Source: Pectinophora gossypiella
Lineage: Eukaryota; Arthropoda; Insecta; Lepidoptera; Gelechiidae
DNA: 64,000 nt
Assembly (NCBI RefSeq): GCF_024362695.1
Contig: NC_065420.1
Location: 14,113,420 to 14,177,419, forward strand
Reading direction: 5' to 3'
Of this stretch, positions 60,401 to 64,000 are shown in pieces. The translations under genes and the position numbers were made by a program. The notes below the pieces were generated by a model. That model did no database searches, had not been told where the DNA came from, and saw nothing but the letters and a program-made list of their open reading frames with translations. Position 1 is the first letter of the stretch; each line of letters opens with the position of its first letter.

Positions 60401-63400
60401 GTCAAAAACAATTAACTAATAAAAACTATTGCAAATAAATTGCTATTATAAATTGAAGAGGCGTTTCGAATAATATTGATTCTAAACACTAATATTGTGG
60501 CGCCCCCTAGTGAGTTACAGACATGACACCTGTCTAATAACATGAACTCATCAAACACAAACCCGTTATTGAAAACCGCATCAAAATCGGATCATTAGTT
60601 TAGAAGATAAGTGATAACATTACTTTGCACAAACGCACACACAAACATCTCTAACCCTAAACGCATATACCTGCTCCGTTCCGTCGTGGGTAAAAAACTT
60701 ACTAAACTAGGTAATTACAATTGGTCTTAATGTTTACTGTCTGTTTATTTTTGTTTTTTTTCTTGTGTAGGTTGTTTTTCTTGCGTGTTTTGATTATAAG
60801 TTATGTGTTATTTCGTGTTGTGTTTTATATTTCTTAATGTGTCCCTTTATAATAAACGTTTCCTTGTTTCTTTCTAATTAACATTGCAGGTTGATTATCT
60901 GAGCCATGTCAGGGGTCTTTGGTGGCTCAATCATAACCCTGACACTAGAGTTGATGAGGCTGGTATTCCACCTCACAACCCACACGATAAGAAGATCTGA
61001 TTGTAAGAAAGTAAGATGATCTATGCTTCGAAAGGGCACATTAACGAGTCGGTCCCGCCAGCTCTTAACTTAGTATGTAGTCGTTACATGAGACACGTCA
61101 GGGCCTTTGGTGGCTCAAAAGTAAATTAACATTTATATAATAGTTAATAACGCTTAATACTTACGGTTAGATGTTAGTCGCAACTCGAAAGGCAACGGCA
61201 AAAGCTGGTTATTGAGATTAAATATATTAGTAAATAAATTAGTAGGGAGTTCCCGACTCATCCGAAATATTTGTGATACCTAGTAAAACTAACCCTTTAC
61301 CCGACAGGATTACATAGCTTCGGAAATTTTGAAAATTCTGTAGTTTTTTTCCACACAGAAAAACGTAGGTATAGTAGATATGCTTTACCTATGTAGGTTA
61401 ATTAACGAACCGGACATATGAAATAAATTTTCATTCACACGAATAGGTAATAAGACTCGACGAATTTATTAAAAACATCATAGAAGAGAAGCTACCAGGA
61501 AAGAGAGGAAGAGACACAGATTAAAAAGATGGCGAACGTCGTGTCTTATAAGGAAGTGAAGGAATTGGTCTTTGATAGACAAGAATGGAGAATGCTACAC
61601 CGACAAGAGCGTGGATCTTAAATCAGTGATGACAAATAGGTAGCTACATTAATAATAGCTACTTACAGAATAAACTGACACTATATCTCCTATACTTAAA
61701 GGTTGCCTGGAAGAGATTTCTACTTAGCAATAAGGCCGCCTGTTGTACTTTTTCTATTTCTCTTTTGTTTTGTATTTCCTGTTTGTGCAATAAAGCAGTT
61801 GCTATGTTATGTTATAACAAGTGGACTTATTGCTCAACAGCAACTTCTCGACAAAATATCATCAGACGTAACCAAAATTTAAAGAGTATACAAATCTGGA
61901 TTAGTGGTAAACATAATCAGAAGTCGCATGTTGACCAGATGGGACATAAAAGTTTCGTGAGAATATTTCAATACTTCATCACGTCGCGAATGACTGATTT
62001 GTTTATTTATTTCAACATCATCGGTTTCACCAGATCACAGTTAAACACTAATTCTGAACATGGTGTGTCCACATTTTCCATGTAGGGTCACGAGTACTAA
62101 TATGTATCACTTTGAAACCATGTCACATTCACTTTTTTGACAAATTAAACCGCAAGGCTCATTAAATGTCAAATATGATAGTGCGACAGGGTTCTAAAGT
62201 GGGTACATGATATTGCTCATGACTGTACTAACCCCCCTCAATAATGTCACACATGGTATAAGAAGACCAGGGGCCTGTTTAATAAAACTTACAATTGTAA
62301 ATTACAATGACAATTTGATGTACATTGCGGAGTGTGTGATCACGAATATTTTGCAGTTTCATATTAGCTACGCAATGTACATCAAATTGTCGTTGTAATT
62401 TACAATTGTAAGTTTTATTAAACAGCCCTTAGGTATGCTCATTGCTCAATCCTATGACAAGCCGCTATTGCTAGCCCATTGATGACGTAAGTGTTACCAT
62501 TCAATTGGTATTTCCAACATTCCAAGGACGTAAGTTTTATTATTGAAAATTAAGTGAATTACTGACTAATGCATTTAATTACTATTATTTGTCACATATA
62601 CAAAAATCATTAAAACTTTAAGTAAAACTTTTACTAAAAGTACAAAACTTCCTTGCAAAGCAAATTAAAAACTTTGGACGTGGGTAATTTATTTTTTATG
62701 CAATGGCAACGCAGGGTCGGATGACGTCAGCTGGCTTTCAGCATCTTGAGATGCTAGCTGTCAGTTTTGAGCATACCTGGTCTTCTTATACCATGAAGTC
62801 ACGTTATTTAGCACGTCAATATTACAAATTCGGAATCGAAAGGCTCTTGAGTTGTTTGTCTTGAAAATTGTTAGTTATTCGTGGTAGAATCCTATTATCC
62901 TGTCGGTGAAGGATGAACTTTAGTGGAACGTATAAATGCATGAGCATACCTACACTTCACTAATTGCTCAATCAGCTACGTTAGAGTTGTTAACCTTCCC
63001 ATCTTTTGTGAATTCGGCTTTATGAGTCTGAATTCCGAGCTGAATTGTGCCCGGTTTAATGACCCCTATTACACGGAAATTAAAACATAACTGGCAAGGT
63101 GATTTATGCCTCCGTCTAGGCGGATATAGGATGATGGCAATTCCCACAAGACTAAAATTTGGGTATGCCCATGTATAGAGGATGTAACGATTGTTGGACA
63201 TCGGGAACTCCCAACCTACCTCGCCAAGTAGCCACCCAAGCTGCACGCCACGGTTCACCCTAACTGACCTTGATGTCCACGTCAAAGTAGACGGCGAGGG
63301 GGGAGGACCGTACCCGCACGTGCGGCGGCAGGGGCGCGGGGCGCGGCGCGGGCGGCGGCGGGGCGCCGGCGGGGATGGCGCGGCCACGCTCGCGCAGCGC

Positions 63401-63444
63401 CGGGTGCGGCCCGCCGCGCAGGGGGGGGCGCTCTTGTTTCATCG
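24310..63444 (-). CDS. ric-3: RIC-3 nicotinic acetylcholine receptor chaperone (N-terminal exon not found)
   Basis: RIC-3 is an ER membrane protein that helps nicotinic receptors fold and assemble. Exons on the minus strand: 63314-63444, 41308-41445, 39430-39538, (microexon 38716-38736), 37784-37875, alternative 33703-33782, 30838-31617, (candidate 29742-29840), 26516-26632, 25431-25503, 24789-24844, 24310-24432. Without the optional exons the chain from the Met at 63442 is 538 residues and fully in frame. Diagnostic parts are PPLRGGPHPALRERGRAIP, PGMRPPMGG, the membrane segment MPIYTICIIVFFVYTLSK joined to ILFKR, and the coiled coil ELEALRARLAETERAMQRI. The gene spans at least 39 kb, with a ~22-kb intron full of transposons. 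The first membrane segment must be encoded upstream of the exon at 63444. Confidence 0.9.
24526..24770 (+). repeat. SINE-A copy with a folded-back core
   Basis: Between 24546 and 24603 the SINE core is followed at once by its own reverse complement (28-bp arms, 2-bp centre). After this the normal 3' half of SINE-A continues. It lies in a RIC-3 intron. Confidence 0.75.
24789..24844 (-). CDS. ric-3: RIC-3 exon (STFDDFTTASG)
   Basis: Eighteen codons after a split Glu codon (G|AA). The acceptor is gtttcag and the donor gtacag. The phase agrees with both neighbours. Confidence 0.85.
24873..25206 (-). repeat. SINE-D copy
   Basis: Read on the minus strand the head is tRNA-like (box A tggtaccccagttggtaga; box B ggtcgcagtttcgaatcc). 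The body holds the reverse of 'ggtttcctcacgatgttt' and 'cagcccaataccggttagg', and the end is the reverse of 'ttcctagcgtaatcccg'. It sits between RIC-3 exons 24789-24844 and 25431-25503. Confidence 0.65.
25264..25425. mobile_element. Repeat K, short copy with both ends
   Basis: The left end 'cataattaaaacacataata' and right end 'tatgtgttttaattatg' are inverted around 'tatttcgacactgttgcaag'. No ORF. Confidence 0.65.
25431..25503 (-). CDS. ric-3: RIC-3 exon (TVVSGKMTLSLIQDEP)
   Basis: 73 nt, phase 0 in and 1 out, with acceptor tttttcag and donor gtatgc. It encodes TVVSGKMTLSL and DEPRDTPERDL. Confidence 0.85.
25547..25806. repeat. SINE-A fragment followed by an inverted SINE-B pair
   Basis: 25547-25650 is the 3' end of SINE-A (minus). 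25656-25806 begins and ends with the SINE-B 3' terminus in opposite directions (tctatcgtgtgggttgtgag and ctcgcagcccacacgatag), so two SINE-B pieces lie head to head. Confidence 0.6.
26516..26632 (-). CDS. ric-3: RIC-3 exon (EEVKSIFLETEIPQQ)
   Basis: 39 codons, phase 0/0, with acceptor ccctatag and donor gtaaga. It is GC-rich against AT-rich surroundings. Confidence 0.85.
26825..27165. mobile_element. MITE family H copy
   Basis: The inverted ends with ctaattttattttaagtta and its complement enclose the 'taatcgacaggcataaaa' and 'caaacgagttgcatacca' interior seen in the other copies. Confidence 0.75.
27629..27845 (+). repeat. SINE-B copy, head missing
   Basis: It starts at 'tagtttggttaggatatt' and keeps the 'gatcacctgattgtccga' segment, core 'cttcggaaggcacgttaag' and 3' end 'ccacctcacaacccgcatga'. 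Confidence 0.75.
28580..28726. mobile_element. MITE family F copy
   Basis: It runs from acggtcacgagcg to ttgctcatgactgta, in the same orientation as the copy 440 bp downstream. Confidence 0.75.
28790..28990 (-). mobile_element. Remnant of the THAP-bearing transposon
   Basis: Reverse complement of about 4170-4390 (shared pieces: 'gtagcaacataattctata', 'tatcaagcaacaattattt', 'acccaggca'). The reading frame is broken here. It is flanked by two family F MITEs. Confidence 0.5.
29023..29165. mobile_element. MITE family F copy
   Basis: It runs from tacggtcacgggca to tgctcatgactgta and has TA-containing borders. Confidence 0.75.
29432..29655. repeat. Two SINE-A fragments in opposite directions
   Basis: 29432-29480 (+) is only a damaged tRNA-like head. 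29563-29655 (-) is only the 3' third (aaacagcctatatacgtccc). The last coincides with the start of the GC-rich candidate RIC-3 exon region. Confidence 0.6.
29742..29840 (-). CDS. ric-3: Candidate additional RIC-3 exon
   Basis: 33 codons, phase 0/0, VVGMETTAHTADGGAWPRD then a Pro-rich end, between an acceptor tgcgtag and a weak gttaga donor. Its GC content and phase fit insertion between the exons at 30838 and 26632. It could be a cassette exon. No family match is known to me, and the opposite strand is also open (29661-29939). Confidence 0.5.
30838..31617 (-). CDS. ric-3: RIC-3 large exon with SPEPKEA tandem repeats
   Basis: 260 codons, phase 0/0, from DVQDNHARPYTNGTVIHSG to EEPEKSSVK, with acceptor attttcag and donor gtgagt. 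The middle (31199-31450) is about 12 copies of the 7-residue unit SPEPKEA, one of them SPESKEA; the second half is Glu-rich. The region is predicted to be disordered. The repeats are 21-bp DNA units, so copy number is likely to vary between individuals. Confidence 0.88.
31630..33280. other. RIC-3 intron, AT-rich, no feature recognised
   Basis: Only short open frames, none with family resemblance or flanking splice sites that suit RIC-3 phases. No TIRs or SINE cores are seen. Confidence 0.45.
33285..33712 (-). repeat. Intronic minisatellite copying the exon G donor region
   Basis: Four to five degenerate units of about 85-110 bp. Each holds 'gcagtgacctgtcactgctgg'-like sequence (split by variation), an ATAATGATGATGA-type run and 'gacaagtatgtaaggt'. 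The first part equals the last ~15 nt of exon G plus its donor, so the array begins within the exon itself. See findings. Confidence 0.75.
33703..33782 (-). CDS. ric-3: RIC-3 alternative coiled-coil exon G
   Basis: 80 nt, phase 1 in and 0 out, VTAISGLVAEVQQQMEASYA then QNQQRQ, with acceptor acggcag and a weak donor gtcact. It is GC-rich and helix-forming. It can follow exon 39430-39538 in frame and join 30838-31617, but it cannot follow exon 37784-37875, which ends in phase 0. Confidence 0.6.
34445..34557 (+). repeat. Retroelement 3' end (aagaaattgctct...aataaag)
   Basis: Contains 'gcctggaagaaattgctct', 'agcaataaggccgcc' and a terminal 'gtgcaataaag'. The same 3' end is at 61700-61800 and 58433-58503, and partly at 9973-10012. 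The TRIM element has inserted at its end. Confidence 0.65.
34559..35587 (-). mobile_element. TRIM-like non-autonomous LTR retrotransposon
   Basis: Two 257-bp direct repeats (34559-34815 and 35331-35587), in which I see no differences, flank 515 bp. AAAGT duplicates the target at 34554-34558 and 35588-35592. On the minus strand the LTR starts TGTAGCGGACCC. A polypurine tract GAGGGGGGGAGTGA lies directly before the 3' LTR. A primer-binding-like site CTGGTGACCC lies just after the 5' LTR. The interior has no gag or pol similarity, so it must be mobilised in trans. It lies in a RIC-3 intron. Confidence 0.9.
35593..37150. other. RIC-3 intron, AT-rich; only a MITE H end seen
   Basis: No coding sequence is recognised. 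Near 36555-36585 there is one end of MITE family H (aaatgacaggtataactta). Confidence 0.4.
37153..37296. mobile_element. Palindromic MITE family G
   Basis: The inverted arms 'ggttaaaatagccacattt' and 'gcaaatgtgggccaaccc' enclose inward pairs (aagcaata, atttgacatttgcgc). It has no ORF. Confidence 0.7.
37784..37875 (-). CDS. ric-3: RIC-3 coiled-coil exon F
   Basis: 92 nt, phase 1 in and 0 out, DLELEALRARLAETERAMQR then IVGQLAARNA. This aligns with the ELAQLQEKLKETEAAMEKL coiled coil of human RIC3. The donor must be at the gtactc (37783 downward), because a stop follows two codons later. Confidence 0.85.
38716..38736 (-). CDS. ric-3: Possible RIC-3 microexon (21 nt)
   Basis: It is bounded by a good acceptor (gtcgcatgcag) and a consensus donor gtaagta. 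At 21 nt it keeps phase 1, so it can be included or skipped; inclusion would add seven residues (GPKERDT-type) before the coiled coil. Confidence 0.5.
38808..38830 (+). repeat. (CT)n microsatellite
   Basis: About eleven CT units follow 'aataataaat'. It lies close to the candidate microexon. Confidence 0.85.
39430..39538 (-). CDS. ric-3: RIC-3 exon (ILFKRTG, post-membrane)
   Basis: 109 nt encoding ILFKRTGTTTYEHISPDPQ and RRRVFRDDSRQSPDKL, with acceptor tgccag and donor gtaagt. ILFK completes the conserved YTLSKILFK stretch at the end of the membrane segment. Confidence 0.92.
39560..39815 (+). repeat. Partial MITE (6638 family) followed by repeat E
   Basis: 39560-39690 shares 'ggttaccatggttac', 'gccgatttgctattagac' and 'ctagatgcgtc' with the MITE at 6638. 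It runs directly into repeat E ('gtcgtctgagaggataat' to 'gacc acgccgg'). Confidence 0.55.
39816..41300. other. RIC-3 intron, AT-rich; nothing recognised
   Basis: There are no exons with suitable splice sites, and no TIR or SINE signatures. Confidence 0.4.
41308..41445 (-). CDS. ric-3: RIC-3 membrane-segment exon
   Basis: 46 codons, phase 0/0: PPPIPGMRPPMGGAGGPVP, KSSMGFV, then the hydrophobic MPIYTICIIVFFVYTLSK. This is the conserved second membrane segment of RIC-3 proteins. Confidence 0.94.
41492..42045. mobile_element. MITE family H nested inside repeat K
   Basis: Repeat K begins at 41492 (agtttacgcggttattatc), breaks off at about 41530 and resumes at about 41945 (aacgggttcttaccgcgttt). 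MITE H fills the gap, with inverted ends ttggtgctaattcctgta and tacaggaattagcaccaa. A short palindrome 'catgatgattatgatcatcatg' region at 41995-42010 follows. Confidence 0.75.
42056..42275. mobile_element. MITE family H, one-ended
   Basis: It starts 'ggtgctaattcccgtagac' like the nested copy and keeps the interior to 'caaacgagttgcatacca', then is cut off. Confidence 0.65.
42470..43950. other. RIC-3 intron; no gene recognised
   Basis: The 'agcgatttatatttcgacc' motif repeats about three times at 42722-42775. The rest is AT-rich without clear structure. Confidence 0.4.
44350..44416 (+). repeat. Retroelement 3' end and (TTCTA)n
   Basis: The 'ccttttataataaac' end is followed by about five TATTC units, as is usual for non-LTR or SINE tails. 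Confidence 0.6.
44950..45172 (+). repeat. SINE-A copy, 5'-truncated and diverged
   Basis: It starts at 'cttttgtttggtaaggact' and ends 'gtgggacgtatatttgctgt'. The core is decayed. Confidence 0.7.
46075..46560 (+). repeat. Tandem array with GTGCCGGCC units
   Basis: Three to four units carry 'aaagtgccggcca', then 'gagcatttattactatggca', 'ccaaagctgtagggtcaat' and 'ttcggttttattcga'. Decayed units continue to about 46800. Inverse units appear at 47640-47790 (ggtcatacacgtctgg, gaccggcact). Confidence 0.75.
47896..48695 (+). pseudogene. LINE reverse-transcriptase fragment (CR1/Jockey-like), frameshifted
   Basis: From QHGFV (about 47918) through DRVPVTPLIAKL, VLSGVPQGSVLGPILF and the catalytic FADD at 48238-48249, the frame 47973-48600 is a reverse-transcriptase domain. 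A stop precedes it near 47970. Near 48595 the coding frame shifts, and the similarity goes on in another frame to RVQRRATKMV (about 48692). The 5' endonuclease part is missing. It lies inside the hAT-like element. Confidence 0.85.
48696..49320. repeat. GC-rich fragment of unknown retroelement
   Basis: More GC-rich than its surroundings and abruptly joined to the LINE. Open frames on the minus strand (to 119 residues) resemble nothing I know. The end 'acgtgttggcttcggcccc' to 'aataataataag' looks like a LINE 3' end. Confidence 0.4.
49690..50325. mobile_element. MITE family H carrying a SINE-C insertion
   Basis: The left end (ataccctctaaatttattttcagttat) and right end (aacttaaaataaaattagg) are those of family H. 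The SINE lies at 49813-50112. Confidence 0.7.
49813..50112 (+). repeat. SINE-C with 12-bp target duplication
   Basis: AATTTTATATTG repeats on both sides. The head has box A-like 'tggcgcagcggtaaacgcg', then a 5S-rRNA-like stretch ('gaagttaagcaactttcgc', 'agatgggtgaccac'). After that come an A/T-rich spacer, the shared core 'cttcggaaggcacgttaagc' and a (gatgat)n tail after 'ggggacgttaatgggctgg'. Confidence 0.9.
50716..51013 (+). repeat. SINE-C with 12-bp target duplication, nested in repeat E
   Basis: ATTGTAGATTTG flanks it on both sides and is itself part of repeat E, which continues after the SINE ('ccgcagatggcatcaactac'). It is almost identical to the copy 900 bp upstream. Confidence 0.9.
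51095..51455 (+). mobile_element. Repeat L interrupted by repeat K
   Basis: Repeat L stops at 'acaaaacacct' (about 51117) and resumes at 'aacacctagttttacacag' (about 51299), so AACACCT is a likely target duplication. Repeat K in between has inverted ends (cgcggttattatcataatt ... cgttattatgtgttttaatt). Confidence 0.7.
51716..51890 (-). repeat. SINE-A with an internal deletion
   Basis: The 3' end (aaacagcctacacacgtccc) is joined directly to the tRNA-like head (reverse of 'gtggtctagtggttagagc'); the core is absent. Part of a second copy follows at 51913-51970 (+). Confidence 0.65.
52574..52847. repeat. Two SINE-B pieces in inverted orientation
   Basis: 52574-52715 (+) has 'gatcacctgattgtccgaaa', the core and 'aagtagtcgttacatgagc'. 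52738-52847 (-) has the reverse 'ctcaagtaacgactacgtac' and core, so the two pair as a long hairpin. Confidence 0.65.
53253..53470 (-). pseudogene. LINE reverse-transcriptase C-terminal fragment
   Basis: It encodes MPDDLWAKKATEWVPAS, then RRRGRPRKRWRDELDRF and REEWKKGREAFPLQWD. RGRP.KRW.D and W..L.EAF..QW are typical of the ends of insect LINE proteins. A stop follows at IEGY. Everything upstream is missing. Confidence 0.75.
53862..54040. mobile_element. Repeat K copy
   Basis: The left end is 'taagtttacgcggttatta', the interior 'tagatt'-free 'gatctacctactccactcc' and 'gacactg'-complements, and the right end 'aacgcggtaagaacccgtta'. An A-rich tract replaces part of the left arm. Confidence 0.65.
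54392..54688 (-). repeat. SINE-C with target duplication ATTCGTGA
   Basis: ATTCGTGA occurs just before the (tcatca) tail and just after the head at 54687. The head, 5S-like segment and core are all present in reverse. Confidence 0.88.
54728..54868 (+). repeat. SINE-B 3' half
   Basis: It begins after the core at 'ggtcccgggtactacttact' and ends 'ccacctcacaaccaacacga'. Confidence 0.7.
55361..55685 (-). repeat. SINE-A, full-length copy
   Basis: The best copy in the window. In reverse it shows box A gtggtctagtggttagagc, box B gggttcgattcccg, 'cgaaatcactttgtgagac', the core, and the 3' 'gacgtatataggctgttt' end with a (tatg)-like tail. It resembles a tRNA with a Glu/Asp-type box A, but the anticodon arm is not a proper stem. 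Confidence 0.88.
55915..56520. repeat. Repeat E and SINE-D mosaic
   Basis: Repeat E pieces lie at 55925-55990 (+), 56215-56250 (+) and 56310-56520 (-). A SINE-D piece lies at 55990-56180 (-) and another at 56525-56640 (+). The two repeat E halves face each other. Confidence 0.55.
56745..57042 (-). repeat. SINE-C copy
   Basis: A reverse-strand full copy from (tcatcatca) to 'cgctgcgccaccgagctcct'. A target duplication is not clear. Confidence 0.85.
57340..57592 (+). repeat. SINE-B copy, head truncated
   Basis: From 'atcacttagtgattcctag' through 'gatcacctgattgtccgaaa', the core (ggttcggaaggcacgttaag) and 3' 'cctcataacccacacgatag'. Confidence 0.78.
57686..57836. mobile_element. Palindromic MITE family G
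   Basis: Arms 'ggttaaaaaggccacatt' and 'ttcgatgtggc', with inward 'aaagcaatattgc' and its complement. Confidence 0.7.
57904..58185 (+). repeat. SINE-A copy, diverged
   Basis: It starts at box B (tgttcgattcccaatagggac) and ends 'gtgggacgtatatatatagg'. The core is kept with several changes. Confidence 0.75.
58433..58503 (+). repeat. Retroelement 3' end
   Basis: 'aaggcggcctattgtactc' to 'tttgtgcaataaagt', the same end as at 61700-61800, followed by (tatgt)n. Confidence 0.6.
58782..58937. mobile_element. Palindromic MITE family G, best copy
   Basis: The inverted arms run from 'ggggttaaaaaggcc' to 'ggccattttaaccccc', with aagcaatattgc paired inward and a 'gcgcatataaaattaagtgc' centre. Confidence 0.8.
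59590..60700 (+). repeat. Degenerate tandem repeat array (~150-bp units)
   Basis: The motif 'cgccccctagtgagtta' recurs at about 59738, 59868, 60009 and 60501, each followed by 'gaaaaccgcattgaaatcgg'-like text. The unit ending 'ctgctccgttccgtcgtggg' is present twice (about 60180 and 60670). About 250 unrelated bases (60215-60470) separate the last unit from the first three. Confidence 0.7.
60740..61130 (+). repeat. Retroelement 3' end followed by SINE-B fragments
   Basis: 60740-60885 ends 'tttataataaacgtttcc'. 60893-60993 is a SINE-B 3' part and 60995-61125 is another piece including a decayed core. Confidence 0.6.
61440..61625 (+). pseudogene. LINE ORF C-terminal fragment
   Basis: It encodes RLDEFIKNIIEEKLPGKRGR, a stop, then RRVLSYKEVKELVFDRQEWR. 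It is related to the pieces at 6059-6425. Confidence 0.6.
61700..61812 (+). repeat. Retroelement 3' end
   Basis: 'ggttgcctggaagagattt', 'agcaataaggccgcctg' and 'tttgtgcaataaagcagt', then a (tatgt) tail. Confidence 0.65.
62083..62227. mobile_element. MITE family F copy
   Basis: From 'tagggtcacgagtac' to 'ttgctcatgactgta', with the usual interior. Confidence 0.75.
62249..62800. mobile_element. TIR element with a nested palindromic MITE
   Basis: Outer ends 'ggtataagaagaccagg' and 'cctggtcttcttatacc' are perfect inverted copies. Inside, 62272-62431 is a second palindrome (arms about 58 bp: 'gcctgtttaataaaactta', 'caattgtaaattacaatg', 'atttgatgtacattgcg'). No ORF. Confidence 0.8.
63314..63444 (-). 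CDS. ric-3: RIC-3 Pro/Gly-rich exon (most 5' exon found)
   Basis: It encodes MKQERPPLRGGPHPALRERG then RAIPAG and a Pro/Ala-rich run ending PPHVR. The donor gtacgg (phase 0) lets it join PPPIPGMRPPMGG. An acceptor ccctttccag ends at 63445, so the Met at 63442 is probably internal and an upstream exon carrying the first membrane segment is expected. A different donor at 63268 would add about 15 unrelated residues. Confidence 0.85.
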
Positions 63445-63449
63445 CTGGA

Positions 63450-64000
63450 AAGGGTAGAGGCTTTAGTTTTTGGTTTTTTTATAGAGGTTTTAAGCTCGAT
63501 GCACACAGAGGCGGCGGCGAGGGCGTGTTTTGTTATGCAGGTGTTTTTTTTTTATTGAGAAATCTAACAGCATTATACAACATATTTACAGCACTTATTA
63601 TCTAAACTTTAGCTACTTATAGGTTCCCAAGTGTTCCCACAGACACTTACCGGCGGCGTGTCCCATTTTCATACAAACTCTCTACTCCCGCAGCCCTCGC
63701 GCTATACCGCGTCTGTGTGTAGGTTTTTTTTAAAAAGGTGGGGTTATGTTACATTATGAATTCGATGGGATGGGCTTACTATAGGTAATGACCAGTTAAT
63801 AGAGACTGTTTATTTATATATCTAATTCTAAAGTTATTTCAATAATATTTCGTAAGTGGTTAGGTTCATACATATAATAACAAGTCAAACAGTAAAAATG
63901 TTAAGCACAATTCAACCGACTATATTAGTATAGGTGGTATAGTTACAATTTCGATCTTGTTAACACTTACTAATAGGTATACACAAATATATTAGAAGCT
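63450..64000. other. RIC-3 upstream intron or edge, with a GC-rich TIR-like repeat
   Basis: 63499-63720 begins 'gcacacagaggcggcggcg' and ends 'ccgcgtctgtgtgt', imperfect inverted copies that suggest a MITE. The N-terminal membrane exon of RIC-3 was looked for on the minus strand here and not found. Confidence 0.4.

Noticed and set aside
63636..63675. Possible upstream RIC-3 exon on the minus strand (MKMGHAA, then a consensus gtaagt donor in phase 1)
   Set aside because: The phase would fit the acceptor at 63445, but it lies inside a TIR-like repeat and encodes no membrane segment, which the RIC-3 N-terminus needs.

Overview
The window looks like insect nuclear DNA, most probably from a moth or butterfly. 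It is AT-rich, with GC-rich exons standing out of it, GT-AG introns of tens of bases to over 20 kb, and dense families of short TIR elements and SINEs. There are no operons, bacterial genes, CRISPR arrays or rRNA genes. Four host genes can be supported; two are cut by the window edges.

(1) 1-10,301, plus strand: the 3' part of a thioester-containing alpha-2-macroglobulin/complement-family gene. I traced 17 exons that splice in one frame for 1,097 codons and a stop. It has an intact GCGEQ thioester, a C3-like catalytic His, the CUB and receptor-binding domains, and an unusual acidic C-terminal extension of about 300 residues. (2) 16,752-17,618, minus strand: an intronless F-actin capping protein alpha subunit. 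(3) 18,220-19,168, plus strand: NDUFA11 (complex I subunit B14.7), with two coding exons; it lies head to head with the capping-protein gene across about 600 bp. (4) 24,310-63,444, minus strand: a RIC-3 nicotinic-receptor chaperone gene spread over at least 39 kb. It includes the PPLRGG-PHPALRE segment, the second membrane segment, the YTLSKILFK motif, two candidate coiled-coil exons, a large SPEPKEA-repeat exon and an acidic C-terminus. Its first exon or exons are not found and probably lie beyond base 64,000.

Nearly everything else is mobile DNA. The RIC-3 introns hold a 1.03-kb TRIM-like LTR element with apparently identical LTRs, a 3.6-kb hAT-like element with an 8-bp target duplication nested inside another TIR element, LINE reverse-transcriptase fragments, and many MITEs and SINEs. 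A 1.6-kb foldback with a DDE transposase fragment lies between NDUFA11 and the end of RIC-3. Three SINE families with different heads (two tRNA-like, one mixing a tRNA-like box A with a 5S-rRNA-like segment) share one central core of about 40 nt. Several carry visible target-site duplications.

The points most worth a second look are: the two RIC-3 coiled-coil exons with identical boundary phases, which cannot be joined to each other in frame; an intronic minisatellite that copies one of those exons' 3' end and splice donor; the shared SINE core and the tRNA/5S chimeric SINE; the foldback element; the nested hAT with internal GTGCCGGCC repeats; and the macroglobulin's extended tail.
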